Position numbers and translations under genes: made by a program. A stretch of 64,000 nucleotides of DNA from BD2-11 sp965115885. GTDB taxonomy: Bacteria > Gemmatimonadota > Gemmatimonadetes > Longimicrobiales > Gaopeijiaceae. The stretch spans positions 930,001 through 994,000 of the forward strand of contig OZ220479.1 of assembly GCA_965115885.1 (NCBI GenBank). The letters are read 5' to 3'. This document shows positions 37,299-46,606 of the stretch, piece by piece. Each line of letters starts with the position of its first letter. Position 1 is the first letter of the stretch. The notes beneath the pieces were generated by a model. The model saw only the letters and a list, made by a program, of their open reading frames with translations. It was not told where the DNA came from and searched no databases.

Positions 37299-37335
37299 AA
37301 AGGAACCTCGCCGGAGTTCCGGCGGGGTTCCTTTT
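37299..37335 (+). terminator. Rho-independent terminator after tonB
   Basis: A long GC-rich stem: AAAGGAACCTCGCCGG pairs with CCGGCGGGGTTCCTTT around an AGTT loop, with minor mismatch, and runs into TTTT. It ends the exbB-exbD-exbD-tonB unit just before yggS. Confidence 0.88.
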
Positions 37336-37351
37336 CGTTATCGGCGGCGGA

Positions 37352-38089
37352 ATGGACTCGATCTACGCCCGAAGGCTGAGGGAATCCCTGCCCCGCGTCC
37401 GCGACGAGATGCAGGAGGCCGCGCGCCGGGGCGGGCGCTCGGCCGACGCGACGCTGGTGGCCGTGACCAAAGGCCATCCGTTGGCGGCGGTCGAGGCCGC
37501 GCTCGCGGCCGGCCTCCGGGACGTCGGCGAAAATCGGGTGGAGGAGCTCGAGGTCAAGGCGAAGGCGCTGGGGGATCGTCCCGCCGCCCCGCGCTGGCAT
37601 ATGATCGGCCACCTGCAACGCCGCAAGGCTCCCCGGGTGGTCGGGATCTGCGACCTGCTGCACTCGGTGGACACGGTCCGGCTGGCGGAGCGGCTCAGCC
37701 GCTTCGCGTCCGCCGCCGCCGCCCCGCTTCCAGTGCTCGTGCAGGTGAACGTCTCGGGGGAAGCCGCCAAGAGCGGCGTTCCCCTCGACGAGGCGCGGGA
37801 GGCCGTCCATCGGATCGCGGAGTTGCCGGGACTCGCGGTGCACGGGCTCATGACCATGGCGCCGTTCACCGATCGCGAACGCGTTCTGCGCGCCGCGTTC
37901 CGCGCTCTGCGCCGACTGCACGGGGAACTCGGTTCGCTGAAAGGATATCTCGGAGAACATCTGTCGATGGGGATGACCAACGATTTCGCCATCGCGATAG
38001 AGGAGGGCAGCACGATGATCCGCTTGGGCACGGCGCTCCTCGGGCCGCGTCCGACGCCTCCTGCGCGCCGCGCGCGCCCGCCCGCGTGA
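37352..38089 (+). CDS. yggS: YggS-family PLP homeostasis protein
   Basis: A 245-residue fold-III PLP-binding protein. The PLP lysine is K40 in LVAVTKGHPL. Further family motifs are DVGENRVEELEVKA, WHMIGHLQRRKAP, LVQVNVSGEAAKSGV and LSMGMTNDFAIAIEEGSTMIRLGTA (the last split over two strands of the phosphate-binding site). It buffers pyridoxal phosphate and has no known catalytic reaction. Its stop overlaps the next gene's GTG start. Confidence 0.95.
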   Translation: MDSIYARRLRESLPRVRDEMQEAARRGGRSADATLVAVTKGHPLAAVEAALAAGLRDVGENRVEELEVKAKALGDRPAAPRWHMIGHLQRRKAPRVVGICDLLHSVDTVRLAERLSRFASAAAAPLPVLVQVNVSGEAAKSGVPLDEAREAVHRIAELPGLAVHGLMTMAPFTDRERVLRAAFRALRRLHGELGSLKGYLGEHLSMGMTNDFAIAIEEGSTMIRLGTALLGPRPTPPARRARPPA

Positions 38090-38964
38090 CCTCGGCGAGC
38101 GGAGCGGCCGCGGCGGAAGCGGTCGTCGGCGAAGCTTCCGCGTCCGACTTGGTCGGCCGCGTGAAGGAGGCGGCCGCGGCGGTGCGCGCCCGGTGCGCGC
38201 TCCGGCCGAAGGCGGGGATCGTGCTCGGCACCGGATTGGGGGGACTCGCGCGCGAGATCGCCGTGGAGCGCGCCGTCGACTACGCCGAGCTGCCCCACTT
38301 TCCGGCGCCGACGGTGGAGAGCCACGAGGGCCGCCTGCTGCTGGGCACGCTCGAGGGCGTTCCCGTGGCGGCCATGCAGGGCCGCTTCCACCGCTACGAG
38401 GGCTACACTCTGCGGCAGGCGACCCTCCCGATTCGGGTGATGGCCGCGCTGGGCGCGGACGCCCTGCTGGTGGCGGGCGCCTCGGGCGGGATGGATCCGC
38501 TGTGGTCGCCGGGGCAACTGGTGGTGCTCGACGACCACATCAACCTGATGGGCGACAACCCCTTGGTGGGACCCAACGCGGACGCGTTCGGCCCGCGTTT
38601 TCCAGACATGTCGGAGCCCTACGACCGCGAGTTGCAGCGGGTCGCGCTGGACGCCGCGCTCGCCCGGGGCGTTTCGCTCGTCCGCGCCGTCTACGTCGCC
38701 GTGACCGGGCCCTCTTTGGAGACCCGGGCGGAATACCGCATGCTCCGCGCCATGGGCGCGGACGTGGTGGGGATGTCCACCGTGCCCGAGGTGATCGTCG
38801 CGCGTCACATGGGCATGCGGGTGTGCGGCCTGTCGGTCGTGACCGACGTCTGCCTCCCGGACGCGCTCGAGGCGGTGGACGTGCCGACCCTGATCCAGGT
38901 CGCCCGGGACGCGGAGCCCGAGCTCGCCGCGGTGGCTCGCGCGGTCGTCGCGTCGCTGGCGTAG
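38086..38964 (+). CDS. punA: Purine nucleoside phosphorylase (PNP-II type)
   Basis: A 292-residue trimeric-type enzyme splitting (deoxy)inosine and guanosine with phosphate in purine salvage. Seen are GIVLGTGLGGLA, HFPAPTVESHEGRLL, MQGRFHRYEGYT, VTGPSLETRAEYRMLRAMG and GADVVGMSTVPEVIVARHMG. GTG 38086 lies inside the yggS stop (GTGA), indicating coupling. About 20 residues of low-complexity Ala/Ser precede the domain. ileS starts four bases after the stop. Confidence 0.93.
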   Translation: MTSASGAAAAEAVVGEASASDLVGRVKEAAAAVRARCALRPKAGIVLGTGLGGLAREIAVERAVDYAELPHFPAPTVESHEGRLLLGTLEGVPVAAMQGRFHRYEGYTLRQATLPIRVMAALGADALLVAGASGGMDPLWSPGQLVVLDDHINLMGDNPLVGPNADAFGPRFPDMSEPYDRELQRVALDAALARGVSLVRAVYVAVTGPSLETRAEYRMLRAMGADVVGMSTVPEVIVARHMGMRVCGLSVVTDVCLPDALEAVDVPTLIQVARDAEPELAAVARAVVASLA

Positions 38965-38968
38965 ACCC

Positions 38969-41900
38969 ATGCGCTATCCGGAGTTGCCGACCGACCAAAT
39001 CGAGCTGGAGCGGCGAATTCTCGACCGCTGGCGTGCGGAGGACCTCTTCCGCCGCAGCATGGAAGCCGCCGAGGGACGCGAGCCCTTCGTCTTCTACGAG
39101 GGGCCGCCCACCTCCAACGCCCGACCCGGCCTGCACCACGTGCTGGGGCGCACGCTGAAGGATCTCGCCTGCCGCTACCAAGCGCTCAAGGGACGCCGCG
39201 TCACCCGCGTCGCCGGATGGGACGCGCACGGACTGCCCGTCGAGATCGAGGCCGAGAAGACGCTCGGGATCTCGGGGAAACCGGAGATCGAGGCGGTGGG
39301 CATCGAGCGGTTCAACCGCACCTGTCGGGATTCCGTCTTCGCCCACAAGGCCGATTGGGAGACGCTTTCCGAGCGCATCGCCTACTGGCTCGACTACGAC
39401 CGTCCGTACGTCACCTGCGACGCCGACTACATCGAGTCGGTCTGGTGGATCCTGAGCCGGTTGGCGGAAAAGGGACTCCTCTACCGCGGACACAAGAGCG
39501 TGCCCTACTGTCCGCGGTGCGGCACCGCGCTCAGCTCCCACGAGGTGGCGCAGGGATACCGCGAGGTGGAGGATCCGTCGCTCTTCTTCCTGGCGCCCCT
39601 GCTCACCGAGGAAGGGGCGCCCGACCCGGAGGGGCGCGCCTTCCTGGTCTGGACCACCACCCCTTGGACGGTGCCCTCCAACGCGGCGCTGGCGCTCAAC
39701 CCCGCGCTCGCCTACGCCGAGGCGGAGACCGACGACGGGCGCCGCGTGATTCTGGCGAAGGATCTGGTGGAGCGGGTTCTGGGCGAGGGCGCCCGCGTCG
39801 TGCGGGAACGCGACGCGGGCGCCCTGGAAGGCGTCCGCTACGCGCGGCCGCTGGAGACGATGCCCGTCCCCGACGATTCCTCCACGGCTTGGCGCGTCGT
39901 CCTCGAGGACTTCGTGACCGCGGAGGACGGCACCGGCATCGTGCACATCGCGCCCGCCTTCGGTGCGGACGACTACGCCGCCGGCCGGCGCCACGGGTTG
40001 CCCCTGATGCGTTCCATCGACGACGCCGGGCGCTTCCGCGAGGGGCTGGAGGGGGTGGGCGGGATGTTCGTCAAGGACGCCGATCCCGTGCTGATCGAAG
40101 AGCTCGACCGCCGCGGAGCCCTTTTCCGGGTCGGTCGCGTGACGCACTCCTATCCGCACTGCTGGCGCTGCCGGTCCCCTCTGCTCCACGTCGCGCGCGA
40201 ATCCTGGTTCGCCGCCACCTCGACGCTCAGGGAGGAGATGCTCGCCGTCAATCGCGAGACGGCCTGGCATCCCCCGGAGATCGGGGAGGGGCGCATGGGC
40301 GAGTGGCTGGCCGGAAACGTGGACTGGGCGCTTTCGCGCGACCGCTACTGGGGCACGCCGCTCCCGGTCTGGGTCTGCGACCGCGACGCCGAGACCACCG
40401 AGTGGATCGGCAGCTTGGCCGAGCTGGAGGAGCGCGCGGGCCCGCTGGGCGAGGATTTCGATCCGCACCGGCCCTTCATCGACGAAGTCGCTTGGCCCTG
40501 CCGCGAATGCGAGGGCACCATGCGCCGCGCCGCGCCGGTCGTCGACGTGTGGTTCGATTCGGGATCGATGCCCTACGCGCAGTGGCACTACCCCTTCGAG
40601 AACCGAGAGCTCTTCGAACGCCACTTTCCCGCCGATTTCATCAGCGAGGGACTCGACCAGACCCGCGGCTGGTTCTACTCGCTGATGGCCATCGCCTGCA
40701 TGCTCGGACGGGGGAAGGCGTTCCGGCGCGTGCTGGTCAACGATCTGGTGCTCGACGCCGAAGGCCGGAAGATGTCGAAGTCGCGCGGCAACGCGGTCGA
40801 TCCCTGGGAGGCGGTGGACGCCTGCGGGGCCGATCCGTTGCGCTGGCACTTCGTCGCATCGAGCAACCCGTGGGTGCCCAAGCGCTACGACGAGCGCGGC
40901 ATCGCCGAGGTGGCGCGCACGTTCTTCGGGACCCTCTTCAACACGTACCGTTTCTTCGCGCTCTACGCGAACGTGGAGGGATGGCGAGCCGGGGAAGGCG
41001 AAGGATCCGACGGCGATGCGCTCGAACGGCCTGCCGAGGCGGGATCGGCGTCTCTCCTCGACCGCTGGATGCGCTCGAGGCTGCATCGCCTGGTGGCCGA
41101 CGTGCGGGCCGACTCGGACGACTACCGGTTCACCTCCGCCTGTCGAAGGATCGTCCGGTTCGTCGGCGAGGATTTGTCCAACTGGTACGTGCGGCGCAGT
41201 CGGCCCCGCTATTGGGGCAAGACCGACGCCGCCGACGCGGACGCCGCGTTCCGCACCCTGCATCTGGCCCTGCGCACGGTGAGTTTGCTGATGGCCCCGA
41301 CGGCGCCCTTCACCGCCGACTGGCTGCACCGGGCCCTGACCGGAGGCGAGAGCGTCCACTTGGCCCTGTTGCCCGAACCGAACGAGGCGTGCCTGGACGA
41401 GGAGTTGGAGCGGGAGATGGACGCGGTGCGGCAGCTGGCCACGCTCGGTCGGGCGGCGCGCGAGCGGGCGGGGGTGCGGGTGCGCCAACCGTTGCGCACG
41501 CTCCATGCGGCCGTGCCCGGAGGCGTCGCCATCCGCGGGGCGGCGCTGGAGGTGCTGAGGGAGGAGCTGAACGTCGAGCGGGTCTCGTTCGTGCGCGACG
41601 CGGGCGGACTGGTGCGTCTCGAGGCGCGGCCGAACTTCCGGGTGCTGGGTCCCCGCTTCCGGAGGCACAGCGAAGCCGCGGGCGCGGCCATCCGCGCCCT
41701 CGGGCAGGAAGAACTGCGCGCCTGGCGCTGCGGCGAGACGGTCTCCGTCTCGCTGGCGGACGGCGAACACCCGCTCGGACCCGACGACCTCGAGGTGGCG
41801 GAGGTCGCGCGCGGGGACTTGGTGGTGTGCGCCGCCAACGGTTTCACCGCCGCTCTCGATCCGACGCTGGACGACGACTTGCGCGCCGAAGGGCTGGCGC

Positions 41901-42163
41901 GCGAGTTGGTGAATCGGGTCCAGCGGCTGCGCAAGGACTCCGGCCTCGAGGTGACCGACCGCATTCGGCTCGCCGTTTCCGGCCCGGAGGGCGTGCGCGC
42001 CGCCGTGGCCCGTCACCGCGCCTTCATCGCGGGCGAGACTTTGGCGGCGGACCTCGCGGTGTCGGGAGAAGGGAACGCGCCGCCGGAGGCGTACACGGAC
42101 CGCAGGGAAGAGACGTTCGACGGCACCCGCGCAACGATCGCGCTGGCGCGCGCGGGCGCGTAG
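38969..42163 (+). CDS. ileS: Isoleucyl-tRNA synthetase, type 2, with a GXHH signature
   Basis: A 1064-residue class Ia synthetase that charges tRNA-Ile. It has the connective-peptide editing domain (VWTTTPWTVPSNAALALNP), KMSKS at 601-605 and a C-terminal anticodon domain of the eukaryote-like type 2 kind. The usual HXGH nucleotide-binding motif is replaced: residues 54-57 read GLHH in the segment NARPGLHHVLGR. So the first His and the Gly are swapped. Known type-2 enzymes tolerate mupirocin, and GXHH versions are reported to be hyper-resistant. No second ileS is in the window. It probably shares a transcript with yggS and punA. Confidence 0.95.
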   Translation: MRYPELPTDQIELERRILDRWRAEDLFRRSMEAAEGREPFVFYEGPPTSNARPGLHHVLGRTLKDLACRYQALKGRRVTRVAGWDAHGLPVEIEAEKTLGISGKPEIEAVGIERFNRTCRDSVFAHKADWETLSERIAYWLDYDRPYVTCDADYIESVWWILSRLAEKGLLYRGHKSVPYCPRCGTALSSHEVAQGYREVEDPSLFFLAPLLTEEGAPDPEGRAFLVWTTTPWTVPSNAALALNPALAYAEAETDDGRRVILAKDLVERVLGEGARVVRERDAGALEGVRYARPLETMPVPDDSSTAWRVVLEDFVTAEDGTGIVHIAPAFGADDYAAGRRHGLPLMRSIDDAGRFREGLEGVGGMFVKDADPVLIEELDRRGALFRVGRVTHSYPHCWRCRSPLLHVARESWFAATSTLREEMLAVNRETAWHPPEIGEGRMGEWLAGNVDWALSRDRYWGTPLPVWVCDRDAETTEWIGSLAELEERAGPLGEDFDPHRPFIDEVAWPCRECEGTMRRAAPVVDVWFDSGSMPYAQWHYPFENRELFERHFPADFISEGLDQTRGWFYSLMAIACMLGRGKAFRRVLVNDLVLDAEGRKMSKSRGNAVDPWEAVDACGADPLRWHFVASSNPWVPKRYDERGIAEVARTFFGTLFNTYRFFALYANVEGWRAGEGEGSDGDALERPAEAGSASLLDRWMRSRLHRLVADVRADSDDYRFTSACRRIVRFVGEDLSNWYVRRSRPRYWGKTDAADADAAFRTLHLALRTVSLLMAPTAPFTADWLHRALTGGESVHLALLPEPNEACLDEELEREMDAVRQLATLGRAARERAGVRVRQPLRTLHAAVPGGVAIRGAALEVLREELNVERVSFVRDAGGLVRLEARPNFRVLGPRFRRHSEAAGAAIRALGQEELRAWRCGETVSVSLADGEHPLGPDDLEVAEVARGDLVVCAANGFTAALDPTLDDDLRAEGLARELVNRVQRLRKDSGLEVTDRIRLAVSGPEGVRAAVARHRAFIAGETLAADLAVSGEGNAPPEAYTDRREETFDGTRATIALARAGA

Positions 42164-42183
42164 TCGCGTAGCTCGGCGATCGA

Positions 42184-43188
42184 GTGGCGCGGCGTTCTTC
42201 CCGGCCGGTTCCACCGGAACGCGCCGTGAGCGGAGCGTCCGGGCGGCGCGAGACGCTCGTCGTCCGAGAGGGTCGCGGGCGCTTGGACGCGTGGCTGGCC
42301 CGCCGCCTGGACCTTTCCCGCACGCGGGCGGCCCGGCTGGTGGAACGGGGACTCGTGCGGGTCGAGGGGCGAACGATCAGGAAATCCGCGCCGGTGGCGG
42401 TCGGCCAACGCGTCGAGGTGGAAATTCCGCCCCTCGATCCGGTCGAACTCGAGCCCGAGGACATCCCTCTCGCGGTGGTCCACGAGGACGCCGCGTTGCT
42501 GGTGGTGGACAAGCCCGCGGGTCTTGTGGTGCACCCGGCGCCGGGGCACCCCCGCGGGACCCTGGCGAACGCGCTCCTCCACCATGTCGGCGACTTGGCC
42601 GGAGTGGGAGGACGCTTGCGTCCGGGGATCGTGCACCGCCTCGACCGCGACACTTCCGGGTTGCTGGTGGTCGCCAAGAACGACGCGGCGCACCGGGCCC
42701 TTTCGAGCGAACTGGCGGCGCGCAAGGTGCGCCGCACCTACCTCGCGGCCGCTTGGGGGCACCTGCGCGACGCCCCGACGACGGTGGACGCTCCCATCGG
42801 CCGCGATCCCCGCTCCCGCCAGCGCATGGCGGTGGTGGAGGGGGGACGCCGGGCCGTCACCCATGTGGCGGTGCGGGATCGCTGGTTGGCGGCGGAGTTG
42901 CTCGAGGTGCGCCTCGAGACCGGACGGACCCACCAGATCAGGGTGCATTTGGCGCACATCGGGCACCCGGTGGTGGGCGATTCCGTCTACGGAGCGGGGT
43001 GGGAGCGGGGAAGCGCCGGGCTCGCCCGGCGCTGGGCGGGAGAGATGGCGCGTCGGACGGGGCGGCAGTTCCTGCATGCGTGCGCCCTCTCCTTCACGCA
43101 TCCCGTGTCGGGGACCCGGGTGCGCTTCCGCTCGCCCCTGCCCGCCGACTTGGCCGAGGTGGCGGACTGGGCGCGCGCCCGGAGTTGA
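42184..43188 (+). CDS. rluD: RluA/RluD-family ribosomal RNA pseudouridine synthase
   Basis: A 334-residue enzyme. An N-terminal S4 RNA-binding domain (RGRLDAWLARRLDLSRTRAA, ARLVERGLVRVEG) is followed by the synthase domain with the catalytic Asp in IVHRLDRDTSGLLVVAKN and the RTHQIRVHLAHIGHPVVGD motif. rluD is the likeliest assignment because of the S4 domain, but other RluA-type specificities are possible. Start GTG 42184 is the longest option; GTG 42226 is an alternative. It follows ileS by 20 bases. Confidence 0.9.
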   Translation: MARRSSRPVPPERAVSGASGRRETLVVREGRGRLDAWLARRLDLSRTRAARLVERGLVRVEGRTIRKSAPVAVGQRVEVEIPPLDPVELEPEDIPLAVVHEDAALLVVDKPAGLVVHPAPGHPRGTLANALLHHVGDLAGVGGRLRPGIVHRLDRDTSGLLVVAKNDAAHRALSSELAARKVRRTYLAAAWGHLRDAPTTVDAPIGRDPRSRQRMAVVEGGRRAVTHVAVRDRWLAAELLEVRLETGRTHQIRVHLAHIGHPVVGDSVYGAGWERGSAGLARRWAGEMARRTGRQFLHACALSFTHPVSGTRVRFRSPLPADLAEVADWARARS

Positions 43189-43216
43189 TCCGGCTCCGGC
43201 GGCCGGGATTCGAGTC

Positions 43217-44157
43217 TTGAGCGCGTCGAGCGCGCTCCTGCTCGCGCTCGCGGCGCTGGCGGGCCGGCCGCCTCTCCAGGAACTTCCGTATTCCGTGCTC
43301 CGACGTTCCGGCGTGGCGGTGCACTACTCCTCCGGCGATTCGCTTCGCGCAGAACGGATCCTCCGCGTCTTGGAGAACCACTCCGATCTCCCCGCGTTGC
43401 CGCCGGGCGTTCCCGGAGCGGCGCGCGTTTACTTGGCGGCGTCCGAAGCCGACTTCCTGACGCTGTCCGGCGGCGCGGTTCCCGAATGGAGCGCGGGCGT
43501 GGCGCTTCCCGCCGCCGCACCGTCGTGCTGCCCGCCTACGCAGCCGGGCGCACGCGCGGTTGGAACGAAGCGCGCGTGGCCCGTCACGAATGGGCGCATC
43601 TCGGTCTTCACGAGTACCTCGAGGGCCTGCGCGTCCCGCGATGGTTCTCCGAGGGGTACGCCGAGTGGGCCTCGGGAGGATGGGATGCAGCGGAAGGCTG
43701 GCGCCTGCGCGTCGCCATGGCCGCCGGACGCGCGCCCGCCCTGGACTCCCTCGCTCTGGAATGGCCCGCCGATCGGGCGTCCGCCCAGGTCGCCTACATG
43801 CTCTCCGCGACCGCGGTCGAGTACCTGGTGGCGGCCGGCGGCGAGCGCGGCCTTGCGCTCTTTCTCTCCCGCTGGCGCGAGGGCGGCTCGTTCGAGGCGG
43901 CGCTGCGCCGCACCTTCGGCGTCACGGGCGGGCAGCTCGAGAGCGACTGGGGCAAATACGTGCGTCGGCGCTACGGCTGGCTCCTCTTCTTTTCCCGCTC
44001 GCTCGTTTTCTGGGCCTTTCTGGGGACCCTGCTCGCTGTCTTGGCGCTCGTGCGCCGTCGCCGCGGGCGCCTGCGCATGGCGCGTCTGCGGGCAACCGAG
44101 CTCCCGGACGATCCCGCCTTCTGGCTTGACCCCGACCGCGGTCGGAAGGATCTTTGA
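43217..44157 (+). pseudogene. MA-type metallopeptidase with C-terminal membrane helix, frameshifted
   Basis: The N-terminal half runs from TTG 43217 (signal SSALLLALAALAG, then LPYSVLRRSGVAVHYSSGD). It reaches PEWSAGVALP near 43515 and then loses similarity. The reading continues in another frame from TVVLPAYAAGRTRGWN. That frame holds the gluzincin motif HEWAHLGLHEYLEG with WFSEGYAEW downstream, and ends in a membrane helix (FSRSLVFWAFLGTLLAVLAL) and an Arg-rich tail. One indel near 43500-43530 joins the halves. This is either a real frameshift or a sequence error; the rest of both halves is well kept, which favours recent loss or error. Confidence 0.75.
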
Positions 44158-44161
44158 AGCC

Positions 44162-44395
44162 ATGGCAAGAAAGCAGACCACCCGTCGGGCGTCCCGTTCC
44201 CGCAAACGGGAGAGGACGAGCCGCAACGGCGGCGGCTCTCTGCGTTTTTCGCGCAAGAACGCCGTTCTCGCCGTCGTCGGGATACTGGTCGTCGTCCTGG
44301 GCTATGTCCTGCTCGCCCAAGGGTCCATCACCGCGGCGCCCCTCCTGCTGGTTCTGGGGTATCTGGTGCTTCTTCCGCTGGCGTTCGTTCTCTAG
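44162..44395 (+). CDS. Small two-helix membrane protein (DUF3098-like)
   Basis: A 77-residue protein with a strongly basic N-terminus (RRASRSRKRERTSR) and two hydrophobic helices, AVLAVVGILVVVLGYVLLAQ and LLLVLGYLVLLPLAFVL. The layout matches DUF3098-type proteins of unknown role. ATG 44162 is four bases after the preceding peptidase stop. Confidence 0.75.
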   Translation: MARKQTTRRASRSRKRERTSRNGGGSLRFSRKNAVLAVVGILVVVLGYVLLAQGSITAAPLLLVLGYLVLLPLAFVL

Positions 44396-44607
44396 CTTCC
44401 GGTTCCACAGCCCGGAGGGGACCGGCGTCCCGGGAGGCCTTCTTCCGCGGCACCGGCTTCGCGCGGCGCCCCATCCACGTCGGCGCTCCGGGGCCCGTCC
44501 GCGTTCCGTTGCCGCGGACCGCGTCGGCACTGGCTTGGCCTCCCCCTCTGGAGTACGATACACCGAGCAAGCCCCGCGCCGCCGACCCCTTGGCGAGGAG
44601 GATCGTC

Positions 44608-45246
44608 ATGTCTCGGATTTCAGGCCCGTTCCCCGGTGCCCGCGCCCGGATGGCGCTGTGCGTTTCCTTTCTCGTCCCGATCTTCGCGGACGCGCGCGCG
44701 GCCGCGGCGCAGGCGGAAGTCGTGGAGGGCCACGAGCCGTCGCGCCGCATCGAATCGGTTCGCCCGCGCACGGGCCCTGCGGGAACCCGCGTCAGCATCA
44801 ACACGGGGGGGTTGCCCGCCATCACTCCGACCCGCATCGGGCTCGGAGCCGCCCAGTTCGGGTTCGAGGAGATCGGCCAGGAAATGACCACCGAGCGGGG
44901 CCGGATCGACATGACCGTGACGGTGCCCGAGTGGGCGCACCTCGACCGTCCCACCGTCTTCATCGTCTTCGACTTCTACTTCCGGCCGCTCGCGCTCTCC
45001 AACTACTTCCACGCCACCGACGAGAACGGCATCCTTACGCGCCGAGGCCAGCTCATCCACGTGGGCGAGCCCTGCTCGGTGCTGTTCGGCGAGTTCGGCG
45101 ACGTCTACGCGCTCGACGGCGAGCCGGGAGAGTGGGAGGAGGGGACCGAGGTGGTCGTCCAAGGCGTGCTCAGCGAGAGTTCGCCCTGTCTGCACGAAAC
45201 CACGATCTCGGTTCGCAGGATCCAGCCGGCGCGCGGCGGCTCCTGA
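44608..45246 (+). CDS. Secreted protein with IPT/TIG-like domain
   Basis: A 212-residue exported protein. The signal region is followed by an immunoglobulin-like IPT/TIG pattern (IESVRPRTGPAGTRVSI) and then a beta-rich domain with FIVFDFYFRPLALSNYFHA and GEPCSVLFGEFGDVYALDG. Two cysteines late in the protein could pair. ATG 44608 has GGCGAGGAGG upstream. I do not recognise the full family. Confidence 0.75.
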   Translation: MSRISGPFPGARARMALCVSFLVPIFADARAAAAQAEVVEGHEPSRRIESVRPRTGPAGTRVSINTGGLPAITPTRIGLGAAQFGFEEIGQEMTTERGRIDMTVTVPEWAHLDRPTVFIVFDFYFRPLALSNYFHATDENGILTRRGQLIHVGEPCSVLFGEFGDVYALDGEPGEWEEGTEVVVQGVLSESSPCLHETTISVRRIQPARGGS

Positions 45247-45332
45247 CCCGTGCGCGGCGGAGGACTCGCTTCGGCCGTGGGCTCGGGTTCCGGGCTCGCT
45301 TCTTCAGAGAGTGCATCCCCACGGAGGGTTCG

Positions 45333-46241
45333 ATGAGACGCCTGTTCCTCGCTCTCGCTTTTCTCCTTCTGGCTCCGTCCACCGCGCTCGCCACTTGGTC
45401 GATCATCGCCATCGATCTCGACACCGGACGCGTCGTGATCGCCTCCGCCACCTGCGCGGCCACCGGCCCCGACCAGCTCAAGCTGCTGCAGGCGGTGGTG
45501 GTGCCCGGCGTGGGCGTGGCCGCCGCCCAGGCGGGCGTGGACCGCACCCACGAGAACCAGAAGCTCATCTTCCGGGAGTTGCGCAACGGCACCGAACCGA
45601 CGGAGATCGTCCGCATGCTGGAGGAGGATCCCGACATCGAGCGTCGGCAATTCGGCATCATCGACATCGAGGGGCGCACCGCAGGGCGCTCCGGCGTCGA
45701 CAATCGGGCCGTGGCGCTGGACATCCAGGGACGCAGCCCGGACAACGTCCTCTACTCGGTCCAAGGCAACATCATCGCGACCGAGGAGGCGCTCGTCGAG
45801 TCCGCGCGCATCATGCAGGAAGGCGCCGACGGCGTCGTAGACCGCGTCATGCGCGCTCTTGAAAAGGCCGACGAGCTGGGGGGCGACAGCCGTTGCACCT
45901 GCGAGACCGAACCCCTGCCGGAAGCCTACGCCGACTGCAGCGGCAAGACCTCGCACGTCGCCTACGTCCTCGCCGCGGATCCGGAGAACGCTCTGGGCGA
46001 ATTCGCCGACGACCATCCCGAGGATCTGCGCGCGCCCTACAACGACGGGGAATACTCCCTCTACATCTCCGCAATTCCCGCCAACACCCTGCCGCACGAG
46101 GACGCCAATCCGGTCCGAACCCTGCGCATGCGCTACGACGCTTGGAAGGCGTCCGAAGCCCCGGCGGACAAGCGACGTGTTCACGATTCCGGCCCCGACG
46201 ATCCTTCGCGGCGCTCGTCGGTGGCGCCTTGGGAGCCATGA
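45333..46241 (+). CDS. DUF1028 family protein
   Basis: A 302-residue exported protein with signal LALAFLLLAPSTALA. The mature N-terminus reads TWSIIAIDLDTGRVVIASATC. The family pattern VGVAAAQAGVDRTHENQKL and the later VQGNIIATEEALVESA fit DUF1028, predicted to have an Ntn-hydrolase-like fold. A C-terminal extension of about 100 residues has a CTCETEPLPEAYADC cysteine cluster. Function unknown. It lies just before tRNA-Val. Confidence 0.85.
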   Translation: MRRLFLALAFLLLAPSTALATWSIIAIDLDTGRVVIASATCAATGPDQLKLLQAVVVPGVGVAAAQAGVDRTHENQKLIFRELRNGTEPTEIVRMLEEDPDIERRQFGIIDIEGRTAGRSGVDNRAVALDIQGRSPDNVLYSVQGNIIATEEALVESARIMQEGADGVVDRVMRALEKADELGGDSRCTCETEPLPEAYADCSGKTSHVAYVLAADPENALGEFADDHPEDLRAPYNDGEYSLYISAIPANTLPHEDANPVRTLRMRYDAWKASEAPADKRRVHDSGPDDPSRRSSVAPWEP

Positions 46242-46277
46242 GCGCCCGTTGGAAATTCCGGGCGTCGCGATCGCGAC

Positions 46278-46352
46278 GGGCGCTTAGCTCAGCTGGTTCA
46301 GAGCGCCTGCCTTACAAGCAGGAGGTCGGCGGTTCGAATCCGTCAGCGCCCA
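46278..46352 (+). tRNA. tRNA-Val (UAC anticodon)
   Basis: A 75-nt cloverleaf. The acceptor is GGGCGCT/AGCGCCC with discriminator A at 46352. The D arm is GCTCAGCTGGTTCAGAGC, and the anticodon stem CCTGC/GCAGG encloses the loop CTTACAA, with anticodon TAC at 46313-46315. The T loop is TTCGAAT. CCA is not encoded. It borders the accessory tract to its right. Confidence 0.97.
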
Positions 46353-46606
46353 TTCGACGTGGCGGGATTCGGGATGCCCGATTCCCACCAGCACCGACCG
46401 AAAATCCGCTCACGCATCCGGAGGGATGCTTCGATGCGGGTAGCGTCGGCGTTCCCCGGTTTCGCCCCTGGCCGGTGTCGCGTTCCGTGTCGACGGCCGG
46501 CCAACGCGTCGGCGGACGGCGCCGATGCGGCGCTCCGACGCTCCGTCCGGTGGGCGAGGGCTTGCGAGGCGGAAGCGCTCGCAACAGGCGCGGCAAAAAA
46601 AGAGAA

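Noticed and set aside
38540..42214. A frame of over 1200 codons on the minus strand opposite ileS
   Set aside because: Composition shadow of ileS, with no motif or ribosome-binding site; the plus strand encodes a recognisable synthetase.
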